From the NCBI RefSeq assembly GCF_028622835.1, contig NZ_CP117677.1, positions 372,001 through 436,000 on the forward strand: DNA of 64,000 nt, given 5' to 3'. This stretch comes from Caloramator sp. mosi_1 (GTDB lineage: Bacteria; Bacillota; Clostridia; Clostridiales; Caloramatoraceae). The position numbers were made by a program, and so were the translations under genes. Below the pieces are notes generated by a model. The model saw nothing but the letters and a program-made list of their open reading frames with translations. It searched no databases and was not told where the DNA came from. Position 1 is the stretch's first letter. Each line of letters opens with the position of its first letter. Below are positions 9,114 to 19,782 of the stretch, in pieces.

Positions 9114-11427
9114 ATGTCAATCGAGAATCATCCAGATTATACGCAAGAATCACAATTTTTAAGCTTTATTCTTGACTTTCTAAAAAATATCACAACTCAC
9201 TTCTTACAGCAAAGGCTATTTTAAACAAAGAACTTTCAAGAGGTGTGGGCGACCCTAAGGACGACAGCAGTGACCCCTACATCAGTATGATAATCAACAC
9301 TCAGCTTTCCGACACAATAGAGGAAAAATTAAAAAAGATAGAAAATGCACACAAAAAGCCATATTTTGCAAGGGTTGATTTCACAGAGGACGGCTCAAAA
9401 ATCGTGAAAAACTCTATATAGGAAAGATGTCAGTACTTGATGATAAAAATTACAAACCAATAATAATCGACTGGAGGGCACCCATTGCAAACTTATATTA
9501 TGAAGGACGTTTAGGTAAAGCACACTACGACTGCCCTGACGGTCGAATATACGGTGAAATCCATTTAAAAAGGCAGTATACAATTGAAGATGGTAAGCTG
9601 CTAAATATGTTTGATATTGATATAACCACAAACGATGAGTTTTTACAGGCCTTTCTTGGAGCAAATGCAGACAACAGATTAAAGGATATTGTCTCAACTA
9701 TACAGGTTGAACAAAATAGAATAATAAGAGCCGATATGTGGAAACCTTTAATTGTCCAGGGGTCGCAGGAAGCGGAAAAACAACCATTGCACTCCACAGG
9801 ATTGCCTATCTTATTTACAACTACGACAAGGACTTTGTTCCTGAAAACTATATGATTATTGCACCAAATAAGCTCTTTTAAATTATATTTCTGATGTTTT
9901 ACCTGAACTTGGTGTCAATAGAGTTAAACAGACAACTTATGAAGAATTTGCCTTTGAGGTTCTTGAAAAGAAGGTAAAAGTAAAGGATGTAAATAACAAG
10001 CTTTCGCACTTAGTAAATCTTTTAGATGAAAAGGAAAAAGAAATAATAATTGAGGCAACTAAGTTTAAAACATCAAAGGAATTTATGGATACATTAAATC
10101 TTTACTTAAAGGATTTAGAGAAAAGGATTATACCTGAAAATTCCTTTAAAATTGGTAAAATCGAACTTTATTCCTATGAGGACATACAAGAACTGTTTTT
10201 AAAAAATTATTATGACCTTCCTTTTCTAAAAAGGTTAAATGAAATAAAAAACATCTGCAAAATAAAGCAAAATTAAAAAAGGATGAACTTATTGAAAGAC
10301 TAAACAAAATTTCTGATTTAGAGGTCAATAAAATAAAAACAACTATATTAGACACAGAAGAAAGAAGGATTAAACTAACTGAAATATATAATAAACGAGA
10401 TGAACTAATAACCAAGGTAAATGATTTTGTTAAAAACGGTGCACATAATTTTATTAAAGAAATAATAGTAAAAACTCCCTTTGAATACTATGATGAATTT
10501 TTATCAAGTAATATATTTAAAGAAGAGGCCATTAAACATATAAGCCTTGATGCCTATGAATATTTAGTACGTTCCTATAAAGAAAATATCTCTACAAATA
10601 TGTATGAGTATGAAGATTTAGCTCCTCTTCTCTATATAAAGTATTTTACTTTGGGACTCAGCGAAAAAATAAAGGTTAAACATATTGTGATAGATGAAGC
10701 ACAGGATTTTAGTGTTCTTCAACTTTATGTTTTAAAAAATATAATAAAGGACAGTTCCTTTACAATTCTTGGAGACTTAAATCAAGGCATACACTACTAT
10801 CGAGGTGTTAGAGATTGGAGTGAAATCAGAAGCATTGTTTTTAATAATTCGGCTAACTACCTTACACTTGAGCAAACCTACAGAACAAGTATAGAGATTA
10901 TGGATGTTGCAAACAAAGTAATATCCCATATAAAAGATTCTCAAGTTCAAATTGGAAAACCTGTTATAAGACACGGTGAGAAGGTAAAGGTTAAAAGGTT
11001 AAGCTGTACAAAAGAAGTGGTTGATGATATTCTGGTTAAAATAGAAGATCTTAAAAAATCAAATATCAACACAATGGCTATTATAGGAAAAACAATGGAG
11101 GAATGTAAAGAAATCCACAAACTATTAAAAAAGAAGGGAATTGAATTTAAGCTAATTACTGGAAGTGAAAAGGAATATTCTGCAAAACAAGTAATTGTTC
11201 CTTCTTATCTTTCAAAGGGGCTTGAGTTTGATGCTGTTTTTATTCCTAATGCCAATAAAAATTTATACAAGAACAATGAGCTTGATATAAAACTTCTTTA
11301 TGTTGCTCTTACAAGGCCTCTTCATAGATTATATATATACACAATAGGCGAAGTTTGTGATATGCTAAAGGATATAGAATGTGTTGAGGGGAAGGAGTAT
11401 GTTCTTTATAGGTATCTTTGGAGTTGA
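9114..11427 (+). CDS. helD: HelD-like RNA polymerase recycling factor (UvrD-like helicase fold)
   Basis: About 770 residues, superfamily 1 helicase-like ATPase of the HelD group, which frees stalled RNA polymerase. Starts MSIENHPDYTQESQF with AGGAGGT. The N-terminal part has DDKNYKPIIIDWRAPIANLY, the typical HelD motif near the first lobe. Walker A reads GSAGSGKTTIALHR after correction of one base near 9770; later come HIVIDEAQDFSVLQ (Walker B), LGDLNQGIHYYRG, LEQTYRTS and, near the end, LSKGLEFDAVF and LYVALTRP. Slips occur near 9215, 9410, 9775, 9885 and 10270. The C-terminus overlaps the next gene by 29 nt. Confidence 0.88.
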
Positions 11428-11772
11428 AGGCAAGGAAGAACATATAGGAGATTTAAATGGAAGAGTTTGTAAGGTATGTGGGCAGTACACAACCTATAGG
11501 GTATATAAAAGATATTCCTATTTTCATTTTTTCTTCATAAAATTGTTTAGGTTTGATGAACATTATTATGCCATTTCGAGATGCTGTAACAGAATATTTG
11601 AAATACAAAAGGAAGTTGGAAGAAAATTTGAACTCAAAGAAATATATGATATAGATGATAATGATTTAAAGGAAATATATAATCCTTATGCTGAAAAAGT
11701 ATGTCCAAACTGCAAAAATTAATTAATCCAGAATATCCCTATTGCCCATTTTGTGGGACAAAATTAAATTAA
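11399..11772 (+). CDS. zinc-ribbon protein of unknown function
   Basis: Starts MFFIGIFGVEGKEEH inside the end of helD, with GGGGAAGGAG just before it. Two cysteine pairs stand at the N-terminal side (RVCKVCGQYT) and around RCCNRIFE, and the C-terminus ends in a classic double zinc ribbon, KVCPNCKKLINPEYPYCPFCG, once a missing base near 11716 is allowed for. About 124 residues. Translational coupling to helD suggests a related role, but I do not recognise the family. Confidence 0.6.
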
Positions 11773-11833
11773 CTTAAAAAATCACTTTTCATTATCCTCC
11801 CTCATATAATGTACTAAAAAAGGGGGATATTTT

Positions 11834-12136
11834 ATGCCAGAGCTTTGGGGTATTGTAGCAGTATTAGCAATACTTGTTGTATACTATTTCGTAAATAGAG
11901 AATATGCAAAAAATTAGCCCTTGAGTTTATGTTCTACGTTGAAAAAAGGCAGAAGAGCTTGCACTGTATGAAGGAAAAAGAAATTCTACTATGTTGTTTC
12001 CCAGTATGATAGGCTGCCTGCATTTGTAAAGGCAGTAATTACCCCAGATCAATTTGCACAAATGGTACAACAACTTTTTGATGAGGCTATAAGTAGGTTG
12101 GACGATAAAAATAGTTTTATCCCACCAGAAAAATAA
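11834..12136 (+). CDS. small holin-like single-pass membrane protein
   Basis: About 100 residues, MPELWGIVAVLAILVVYYFV forming one membrane helix, followed by a charged amphipathic part (LALEFMFYVEKKAEE, then KFYYVVSQYDRLPAFVKAV) ending FIPPEK. This arrangement resembles phage holins of the LLH/phi LC3 type, but similar proteins occur outside prophages and no other phage gene is nearby. Slips occur near 11912, 11948 and 11978. A GGGGGAT ribosome site precedes the ATG. Confidence 0.45.
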
Positions 12137-12249
12137 TAACACTAAATAAACTATAATAAATTCTTAAAACAGTACTAAATATCTTTTCTTAAATTGATAA
12201 AAAATTCTTCATCTACGCTAATATATACTAATGGAAAATTTATATAAAC

Positions 12250-12337
12250 AAAGCCCCATTGAAGGATTTTATCATTTACAATTTCTAAGTAGTTCTCAAC
12301 TTAGAAATATACTTTAAAATCCATTCTTGGGGCTTTT
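12250..12337. repeat. nested palindrome of 88 bp, possible relic of the palindromic family
   Basis: Outer imperfect arms AAGCCCCATTGAAGGATTTT and AAAATCCATTCTTGGGGCTT enclose a perfect inner inverted repeat ATTTCTAAGT / ACTTAGAAAT. The outer arms resemble the CCCCTTGAAGGATTT arms of the dispersed family. It lies in a 388-bp gap between the holin-like gene and tRNA-Trp; I see no gene in the rest of that gap. A structured RNA is the alternative. Confidence 0.5.
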
Positions 12338-12483
12338 AAAAATCTTAATTTTAATTTAATATAACTATATAATTTGAATTATCTTTTATTCATCAAATCC
12401 TTATTTACATATAAAATAGAAATTTATATAAATTAGTCTAAACATATTAATATTAATTAATGAAACATTTTTTAAAATTAGTG

Positions 12484-12512
12484 TTGACAAATATAAAAAT
12501 ATATTATAGAAT
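12484..12512 (+). promoter_or_regulatory. sigma-A promoter of tRNA-Trp
   Basis: TTGACA (12484-12489), 17-bp spacer, TAGAAT (12507-12512), 12 bp before the first base of the tRNA. Confidence 0.75.
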
Positions 12513-12524
12513 AAACTATGTCGA

Positions 12525-12600
<76 letters not shown>

Positions 12601-12602
12601 TA

Positions 12603-12638
12603 AGGCCTAATCATACGATTAGGCCTTGTTTGTTTTTC
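12603..12638 (+). terminator. terminator after tRNA-Trp
   Basis: Stem AAGGCCTAATC / GATTAGGCCTT with a short loop followed by GTTTGTTTTT. Confidence 0.9.
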
Positions 12639-12644
12639 TACTCC

Positions 12645-12892
12645 TTATAAGATTCTTTTATTCAGATACTCTTCTTCACTAATTTCTCCCTTTGCAAACT
12701 TTATGTTCAAAATTTCTATTGCTGAATTTGTTGAATTCTGTTTTTTATAAGACTTAAAGAGCATATATACCAAAAATACAAATAAAACTAAAAATACTAA
12801 GTCAACAATATGCATCCAAGGAAACAAAAACCTCCGTCTCCTAATCTTTCACAAAAACCTCTTGGTATACCACCAGCAAATGAATGTCGCAT
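12645..12892 (-). CDS. small membrane protein with SHOCT domain (first of two)
   Basis: About 80 residues. Starts MRHSFAGGIPRGFCERLG at 12892; after one slip near 12825 it continues with a membrane helix (IVDLVFLVLFVFLVYMLF) and a C-terminal SHOCT motif, AIEILNIKFAKGEISEEEY. SHOCT motifs are short oligomerisation or targeting segments at protein ends. Same strand as, and downstream of, a second SHOCT protein with the same ending, so the pair are paralogues. Confidence 0.65.
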
Positions 12893-12912
12893 AACTAATC
12901 CCTACCTTTCAA

Positions 12913-13065
12913 TTAAATATTTTTATTCAAATATTCCTCTTCGCTGATTTCTCCATCTATAAACTTTTTATCAAGAATTTCTATTGCTCTTTTGTTTGCT
13001 GCATTATTATTTTGATTTAAATAAAAAATTGCTATAGCTCCTAAACCTATTATAAGTAAATACAT
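12913..13065 (-). CDS. 50-residue membrane protein with SHOCT domain (second of two)
   Basis: Starts MYLLIIGLGAIAIFYL at 13065 after AGGAGGTGATGAA. One short membrane helix, a polar linker with NQNNNAANK, then AIEILDKKFIDGEISEEEYL, a SHOCT motif. The frame is intact. Tandem with the previous gene, 20 nt upstream of its start. Function unknown. Confidence 0.65.
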   Translation of the reverse strand: MYLLIIGLGAIAIFYLNQNNNAANKRAIEILDKKFIDGEISEEEYLNKNI

Positions 13066-13197
13066 TTCATCACCTCCTCACCTTATTTATAGAATAAGCA
13101 TTCTTTGTGGAGACATAGTGATAAAATGATTAATAAACTGTGAATTTATATTATAAAATTTTATTAATGCTTACATTATAATTTTCTAAATAAAAAA

Positions 13198-13223
13198 CAG
13201 GCATTCTAATTATAGAATGCCTG
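13198..13223 (-). terminator. terminator of the GGDEF-EAL gene
   Basis: Inverted repeat CAGGCATTCTA / TAGAATGCCTG followed on the minus strand by a T run; the gene stops at 13230. Confidence 0.8.
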
Positions 13224-13229
13224 CAGCTT

Positions 13230-16097
13230 TTAAACTTCAAATTTGCATTCAAATAGTTTTTCTACCTCTTTCTTCTCAACTGGTCGACTAAACAAATATC
13301 CCTGCATATAGTCGCATCCCTTAACCTTTAAGTAGTTGAACTGTTCTCTGTCTTCAATTCCCTCAACCACAACCTTTAAATTAAGCTGATGGGCTAAAAA
13401 TGTTATTCCATCTAAAACTTCCTTTTTGCCTTCCTTCGCAAACATTTTATCAATAAAGGTTTTATCAAGTTTAATATAATCAGCAGGAATAAAAGTTAAA
13501 TAATTCAATGAGGAGTAACCTGTACCAAAATCATCTATTGCAATTTGAATTCCTACCTCTTTTAGCTGTTCTATTATATTTATATTTCTCTCTTTATCCT
13601 CCATCAATGCACTTTCTGTTATTTCTATCTTTAATAATTGTGGCTGTATTGAATAGTATTTTATTACTGATTTCAACTTATCTACAAAACCTTCATCTCT
13701 AAGCTGAACTGCAGAAACGTTTATTCCAATAGGTTTTACATCCATACCTTTATCAATCCACTCTCTTATTTGTCTTGCTACTTCATCTATTACGAAGTAT
13801 CCAATATCTACAATAAGACCCGTTTCTTCTGCAACTGGAATAAACACAGCAGGTGATAGATTATGCTCCTTTAGTCTTATAAGAGCTTCAAAGGCGTGCA
13901 CTTCTCCAGTTTTTGAACAAACCTGTGGTTGATATACCAATTTAAATCCATTATTTTTTATACACTCTAATAGTATCTTTTCAGTTTCTATTTTTTCTCA
14001 AGCTCCTCAATCATTTCATTACTAAAGAATACATACCTGTTTTTCCCTTCAGATTTTGCCTTATACATTGCAGTATCAGCATTTTTGATTATATCACTAA
14101 CATTATTGCCATCATCAGGAACCAATGCTATACCTATACTTGTAGTTGTATATATGTTCTTTCCTATCACATCTATTCCTTCTCTTAAATCATCAATAAT
14201 ACTCTTAGAAAGTTCCCTTATTTCATTTATATCTGTAAAATGTCTTAAAAGAATTAAAAATTCATCTCCCCAAACCTTGCAACAAGTACATTATTATTAA
14301 TATACCTTTTTAATATGGTTGCCACCTTTCTAAGCAATGCATCTCCTTTATCGTGCCCTAAGGTATCATTTACCTTCTTAAAATTATCCAAATCAAGCAA
14401 TAGCACTGCAAACCTCTTGTGATTTATATTTCTTATTTCCTTTTCTAACTCCTCAATAAAATATCTTCTATTTGGCAAATCTGTTAGTGTATCATAATAG
14501 GCAAGATATTTTATGTTATCTTCGTATTCTTTACGTTCAGTTATATCCATCATAGCACCTGATATTATCTTTTCTTCACCTTTTAAATTTATCGCTCTTC
14601 CTTTAATATACATCCACCTTATTATTCCAAATCCAGTTTTAACCCTTATTTCACACTCTATACAGCTTCTTCTTCCTTCTATATGATCCTTATATGCTGA
14701 ATATAATACGTCTTTGTCTTCCTCAAGTACAATTTCATCTATTAACTCTCTAATCTTTATCTCCTTAAAGTCATAACCTATAAGCGTTTTAAACTGTTCG
14801 GATAGGTATAGTATATCGTCCTTAGTATTCCATTCAAATATACCATTCTTTCCAGCCTCAAGGGCTATTCTATACCTCTCTTCACTAATCCTTAGCTGCT
14901 CTTCAGAATTAATTAAATTATCATATTGAACTCTTAATTCTTCTTCTGTTGCTGCAAGCTCTTCATAGAGTGCCTCAAGCTCATCATAATTATTTTTTAA
15001 TCTATTTATCATACTATTGTATGCCTTACTTAAACTTCCAAATTCGTCTTTACCGTTATATATAAACTGATGTTCTAATGTTCCTTCTTCAGTAGCCTTC
15101 ATTGCATTCATAAGATTGGTAAGTGGTGTTGTAATGGTTTCTGAAAATCTTATCCCAAAACGTATAGACAATACTAAAAAGGTAATTAAAAGAAGTAAAG
15201 ATAGTATTGTTATATTCCTTGAAACTGAAAGTATTTCCTCTAAATCCTGTGCTACAACAATCAGCCATCCTGTTGACTTCATATACTTTAATGCCATAAA
15301 CTTTTTATTTCCTCTATATTCATATATACCACTATATTCATCTATTTTTTCACCATTGTTTATTCTTTCTATTAAGCTGTTTAACAATTCATTTTCTACT
15401 TTTGTCCCAATCCTCTCTAAATCTGGGTGATATAATATTATACTATTTAAATCAACTATATAAGTATACCTATTTTTGCCTACTTCATAATTTAAAAATT
15501 TTAATCCTATCTCATCTATATCAAAATATGCACAAAATACACCTATTAAATTTTTATCTACGTCAGACAAAACTGGAACAGATACAAGCAGTTTAGAATG
15601 GTATTTATCTGTATAAATTGGTTTCATAAATACTTTATCTTTATTTAAATTTTTTATTATATCTGAATGTATTGTATTAGATATATACTGCCTATCGTCT
15701 GTATCTAATAGTATTTTACCATCAAGTGCTAATATTACAGATTTATACTTTAACTTAGGCTTTAATAGAAAATTTCTATACTCAGATAAATAACTCATAC
15801 TTTCTATTTCGCTTTTATTTTTTATATATTCATAGGCTTGCTGTCTACTTATTTCATCCCTTTTACTATAAAATCCTTTATCTTTTTATTTTGTGCTATA
15901 TCCTCTATTTCACTGGAAAAGATGCTTAATATAACAGATATATTTTCTGCTTCTACTGTAACTATATCACTTATTTTTGATTTGTTTATTTCAATAAGTT
16001 GTCTTGATGAATAATAATAAATAGAAACCGTTAATATAATAAGTGGTATAGATACAAGTAATGCCAAAAATATAGGCAACTTTTTCTTTATATACAA
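13230..16097 (-). CDS. membrane Cache-PAS-GGDEF-EAL cyclic-di-GMP enzyme
   Basis: About 950 residues controlling c-di-GMP. Start MYIKKKLPIFLALLVSIP at 16097 gives membrane helix 1; then an extracellular Cache sensor (GVFCAYFDIDEIGLKFLN, KSTGWLIVVAQDLEEI), helix 2 (LLLLITFLVLSIRFG), HAMP, a PAS domain (ISEERYRIALEAGKNGIFEW), GGDEF and EAL. The GGDEF motif reads RFGGDEF if one G is restored near 14272. The EAL domain keeps EALIRL, the Mg-binding Glu/Asn residues around INVSAVQL and DDFGTGYSS. Slips occur near 15853, 14272, 14175 and 13960. Both catalytic domains look potentially active. It may tune motility together with the chemoreceptors. Confidence 0.88.
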
Positions 16098-16215
16098 GGA
16101 AACTCCTCCTTTTTATCCTAATTTGCCCTATCATTATAACATATTTCTTCAACATTTTATGTTTTTCGACATTATTTTTATCGTTATTTTTTCGTAAAAC
16201 TTTAATACAAAGAAA

Positions 16216-16259
16216 AGGTGAAATGCTAATTCCATTATATGGCAATTCACATTTCACCT
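16216..16259 (-). terminator. terminator of the fructoside operon
   Basis: Perfect arms AGGTGAAATG / CATTTCACCT around an inner imperfect stem, followed on the minus strand by TTTTCTTT. It lies 12 bp past the stop of the GH32-like gene. Confidence 0.7.
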
Positions 16260-16270
16260 GGGTGGCACTT

Positions 16271-17265
16271 TTATATCAGTTTCATATTTCCCTTTGCATC
16301 ATATTCAACTTTAATTTGATTGGAAAGCCTATAGGATTTATTATTTCTCTCAAATCCTTCATCATCCCCAACATACCAAGATAAAAATACATCTTCTCCT
16401 TTTGGATTCTTTATTATTCTTCCAGTATATAAACCTTCTTTATTACCGCATAAAACAATATTGTCTGATAAAGGCTTGAATTCGCCCGACAAACTATCAG
16501 AAACAAAGTATAATACCCCTGTCTGTGGTTCTAATGGATAGATTTCTTTAATGTACTCAGGGTTATACCATTCCTTTTTACTGCAAATATCATATACCAT
16601 TTGCCATTGTGTTTGTGTAAAGACGGAACCTCCATATCGGTAAATATATGAGGTGATGTTGCTGGAGGCATAACTTCCCAATTAATTAAATCCTTTGATC
16701 TTGCTCTTCCTATGCACCCTCTATATTTTGGATGTCCATTTTTATCCCTTGCTGTAAAAATGCATAGTACATTTTTTCATCTTCATCATATACAACAAAT
16801 GGGTCTCTACATCCCTCGTGTTTATTATATGCATCCTGCTGCTTCTCATAATATCTTTCATCAGCAACTATAACAGGATTTCCTTGTACTTTTCCCAATT
16901 TATCAAATCCTTAGATATTGCAACCCCTATTCTTTGAGTATGTCCAACATAACCATCTTCAACTATATCCCTTTTACATCTTGATGTATAAAACATATAA
17001 TAAGTATCATCTTTTTTATAGTACAACCCGTCCAAATTGAAACACTGTCCCAATCATCCTCTAAATCCGACGCTTTTAATACAGTGCCTTTATATTCCCA
17101 ATTTATTAAGTCCTTTGATACTGCATACCCAACTGAAGAATTTCTATGCCTGCTATGGGAGTCTTCATTTAACGGTGCCTCTAAATGGAATAAATGATAA
17201 ACCCCATTTTCTTCATATATCCAAAAATCCCATAAAAACTTTCCTTCTGGTGCATAAAGCTTCAT
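16271..17265 (-). CDS. GH32-like glycoside hydrolase (five-bladed propeller only)
   Basis: About 330 residues, cytoplasmic. Bladed repeats recur as SKDLINWE (three times), typical of the GH32/43/68/130 propeller clan. The RDP motif is present (GCRDPFVVYDED) and the acid/base position fits DMEVPSLHKHNGKWY; the nucleophile region is FLWDFWIYEENGVYHLF rather than the NDPNG of classical invertases. The C-terminal beta-sandwich of normal GH32 enzymes is missing. By position, the last gene after a sucrose-type PTS and fructokinase, it should split the incoming phosphorylated fructoside, taking the place of ScrB. Slips occur near 17020, 16890, 16760 and 16610. Confidence 0.75.
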
Positions 17266-17269
17266 TTTT

Positions 17270-18211
17270 TCACCTCTTTAGTATTTCAAGTACTTCATCT
17301 AATGTAGGAAGTGCAGACATTGCTCCCTTTTTAGAAACAGCACAAGCACCACATACATTAGCTATCTTTGCAAAATATTTTATGTCTTCTATTGTAATTT
17401 CATCAAAATCCTTTCCACAACTTGTAATTGCATAAAGGATTCCAGCAATAAAAGCATCTCCAGCACCTGTTGTGTCAACTACCTCTACTTTAAATCCATC
17501 TATTTTTTCTATATAACCTTTGTAACTTAGTAATACGCCCTCTTTTCCTAATGTCACAAGTATTAATTTTATATCATATCTTTTTAACTCTTCTAAAGCT
17601 TCCTTTATATCACTTTTACCCGTTAAAAATCTTATTTCTTCATCCGATACCTTTAAAATATCAACCTCATTTAATATTTCAAAAACAGTATCTTTTGCCT
17701 TCTTTTCATTTTCCCATAAATTCAATCTTAAATTTGGATCAAAGGATATATACATTCCTTTTTCTTTTGCAATTTTAATTGCTTTTATTGTCGCCTTTTT
17801 AGAGCCTTCACTTATCATTGATATTGTACCAAAGTGAAGTATTTTATATCCTTCAAGCATTTCTTCTTTTATATCTTCTTCCCTCAAAAGACTATCTGCA
17901 CTTGGATTTACATAAAATTCAAAGCTTCTCTCTCCATTTTCATCTAATGTTACAAGTACAATACCTGTGTGTGCTTCTTCTGTAAATATCATATTTTTAG
18001 TTGACACATTAAAACCATCCAATACACCCTTTAAGTATCTTCCTAAACTATCGTTGCCAACCTTTCCTATAAACCCAGCATTACCTCCAAGCCTTGAAAC
18101 CCCAGCTGCTACATTTGCTGGGGCTCCTCCAGGATTCTTTTGATATGTCATATTATTATCTATTGGTATAAAATCAATCAAAACTTCTCCAAGTGTAACA
18201 ACACCCTTCAT
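17270..18211 (-). CDS. scrK: fructokinase (PfkB family)
   Basis: Intact 313-residue ribokinase-family enzyme. N-terminal substrate motif GGAPANVAAGVSRLGG and C-terminal ATP/catalytic motif DTTGAGDAFIAG with the catalytic Asp are both present. Start at 18211 preceded by AGGTGA. It phosphorylates free fructose released from the sugar phosphate inside the cell. It lies 14 nt after the PTS gene and 4 nt before the hydrolase gene, so the three form one operon. The gene symbol is by context and family. Confidence 0.85.
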   Translation of the reverse strand: MKGVVTLGEVLIDFIPIDNNMTYQKNPGGAPANVAAGVSRLGGNAGFIGKVGNDSLGRYLKGVLDGFNVSTKNMIFTEEAHTGIVLVTLDENGERSFEFYVNPSADSLLREEDIKEEMLEGYKILHFGTISMISEGSKKATIKAIKIAKEKGMYISFDPNLRLNLWENEKKAKDTVFEILNEVDILKVSDEEIRFLTGKSDIKEALEELKRYDIKLILVTLGKEGVLLSYKGYIEKIDGFKVEVVDTTGAGDAFIAGILYAITSCGKDFDEITIEDIKYFAKIANVCGACAVSKKGAMSALPTLDEVLEILKR

Positions 18212-18225
18212 TTTATCACCTACTT

Positions 18226-19596
18226 TTAATTTTCTGTTTGTTTATCTTCAAATCCTATAACATAAGTTGATATAAAAGCTGAAGCAAAAGCTATGACCAT
18301 ACCTACTAAATAATTAATCATAGATGACGTTTGAACAATAGCTGTACCTGGAATACCAGTAACACCTACCGCTGTCATCGCAACCTTAGTAGCAACAACA
18401 TATGCTCCACCTAATGCCCCTCCTATTGCTGCTGCAATAAATGGCTTCATAAGTCTTAAATTAACTCCAAATATAGCAGCTTCAGTAATTCCAAGCAGAC
18501 AGGAGGTTGCTGCAGGAAGTGCTATAGACTTCATTTTTGCATTTTTGTTTTAAAATATACAGCAAAGGCTGCTCCACCTTGTGCTACATTTGCCATTGAC
18601 CATATTGGTAATAATAAATTTGCACCAACATTCTTTATAAGTTCAGCTTCTATTGCGTGGAAACTATGATGAATTCCTGTTATTACTATTGTTGAATATA
18701 ATCCGCCGAAAATTAACCCTGCTAATGCACCAACGCTATTGTAGGCAAAATTTAATACAAAGGATATACCCTCACCAATAATTCTACCTACAGGTCCTAT
18801 AACGGTTAATGATATAAATCCTGTTATCATTATTGTTAAAAACGGAGTTAAAAGTATATCTAAAACTTCTGGAACTATTTTTCTTATATTTCTTTCTACT
18901 ATTCCTAATATCCATACTGCAATAAGTATTGGTAAAACAGTTCCTTGATATCCTACCATTGCAACATTTAAACCAAATACATTAATTGTTCTTTCAATTC
19001 CCCACCAACTGTCCAAGCATTTTGAAGTGCAGGGTGTATTAAAATTCCACCAAGGGCTGCAGCTAAAAATGGATTAGCACCAAACTCCTTTGCTGCACTA
19101 AAGGCAACTAATATTGGTAAAAATACAAAGGCTGCATTTGAAAACATATCAACAAGTATAAATAGACCACTTTCTGGATTAACCAAATTAAATGTTTTAA
19201 ACATTCCTAAAAGTCCCATTAGAAGTCCACTTGCAACTATCGTTGGTATAATTGGAACAAATATATTTGATAAAATCCTTGCAAGTTTTTGAATAGGGTT
19301 CATCTTTTGCATAGAATCCTTCTTTAAATCACTGGTTGAAGATTCCTTTAAATCAGCTATTTTTATTAGTTCCTTATATACTTTATTTACAAAACCTTGT
19401 CCAAGTATTATTTGAAATTGTCCTATATTAGAGAACACTCCTTTAACTTCCTCAAGTTTTTCAAGTTCCTCAATGTTTACCTTAGACTCATCCTTTAAAA
19501 CCATTCTAAGTCTTGTGGCACAGTGAGCCGCACTGATAATATTATCCTTTCCACCAACAAGTTCAAGTATTTTTGAGCATATTCTCTATGATCCAT
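18226..19596 (-). CDS. scrA: PTS sucrose-type EIIBC component
   Basis: About 455 residues of the glucose-sucrose PTS superfamily. Start MDHREYAQK at 19596 after GAGGAGGAAATAT. The IIB domain carries the phosphorylation cysteine in HCATRLRMVL; the IIC domain has multiple membrane segments with GGILIHPALQNAW, GIHHSFHAIEAEL and GITEAAIFGVN, the last two typical of the sugar-binding site of sucrose/trehalose/beta-glucoside permeases. No IIA domain follows, so a IIA protein must be supplied from elsewhere. Slips occur near 19570, 19020 and 18535. Expression should be controlled by the RAT/terminator upstream. Confidence 0.85.
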
Positions 19597-19626
19597 ATAT
19601 TTCCTCCTCAACTATTTTAAAATTCA

Positions 19627-19649
19627 AATTTAGTCCCGGGCACTAAATC
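19627..19649. promoter_or_regulatory. palindrome centred on CCCGGG in the scrA leader
   Basis: ATTTAGT and ACTAAAT arms flank a GTCCCGGGCAC centre, between the leader terminator and the scrA ribosome site. It stands out in AT-rich DNA. It may be a second hairpin or a repressor site; the role is unknown. Confidence 0.35.
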
Positions 19650-19664
19650 TAATTTTTATTAAAC

Positions 19665-19712
19665 AAAAAGACCCAAAGCACCAGTAGTTAAATCTACCGT
19701 TACTTTGGGTCT
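19665..19712 (-). terminator. leader terminator of the PTS operon
   Basis: On the minus strand AGACCCAAAG and CTTTGGGTCT form a stem followed by a T run (TTTTTG). The 5' arm overlaps the end of the RAT sequence, so RAT folding and terminator folding exclude each other. Confidence 0.85.
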
Positions 19713-19737
19713 TGCCTGCATTACCAGTAACAATCCC
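19707..19737 (-). promoter_or_regulatory. ribonucleic antiterminator (RAT) site for a BglG/SacT-type protein
   Basis: The minus strand reads GGATTGTTACTGGTAATGC then AGGCAAGACCC, matching the RAT consensus of the bgl/sac/lic systems (GGATTGTTACTG...GCAGGCAAAACC). It overlaps the upstream arm of the leader terminator and follows directly the antiterminator gene. Confidence 0.9.
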
Positions 19738-19782
19738 TAAATATTTGTTTGTATATTTATAATATAAAAATTTTTGAACTTG

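Noticed and set aside
11834..12136. Holin-like gene as sign of a prophage
   Set aside because: No capsid, tail, integrase or lysin genes nearby; a lone holin-like protein is not enough.
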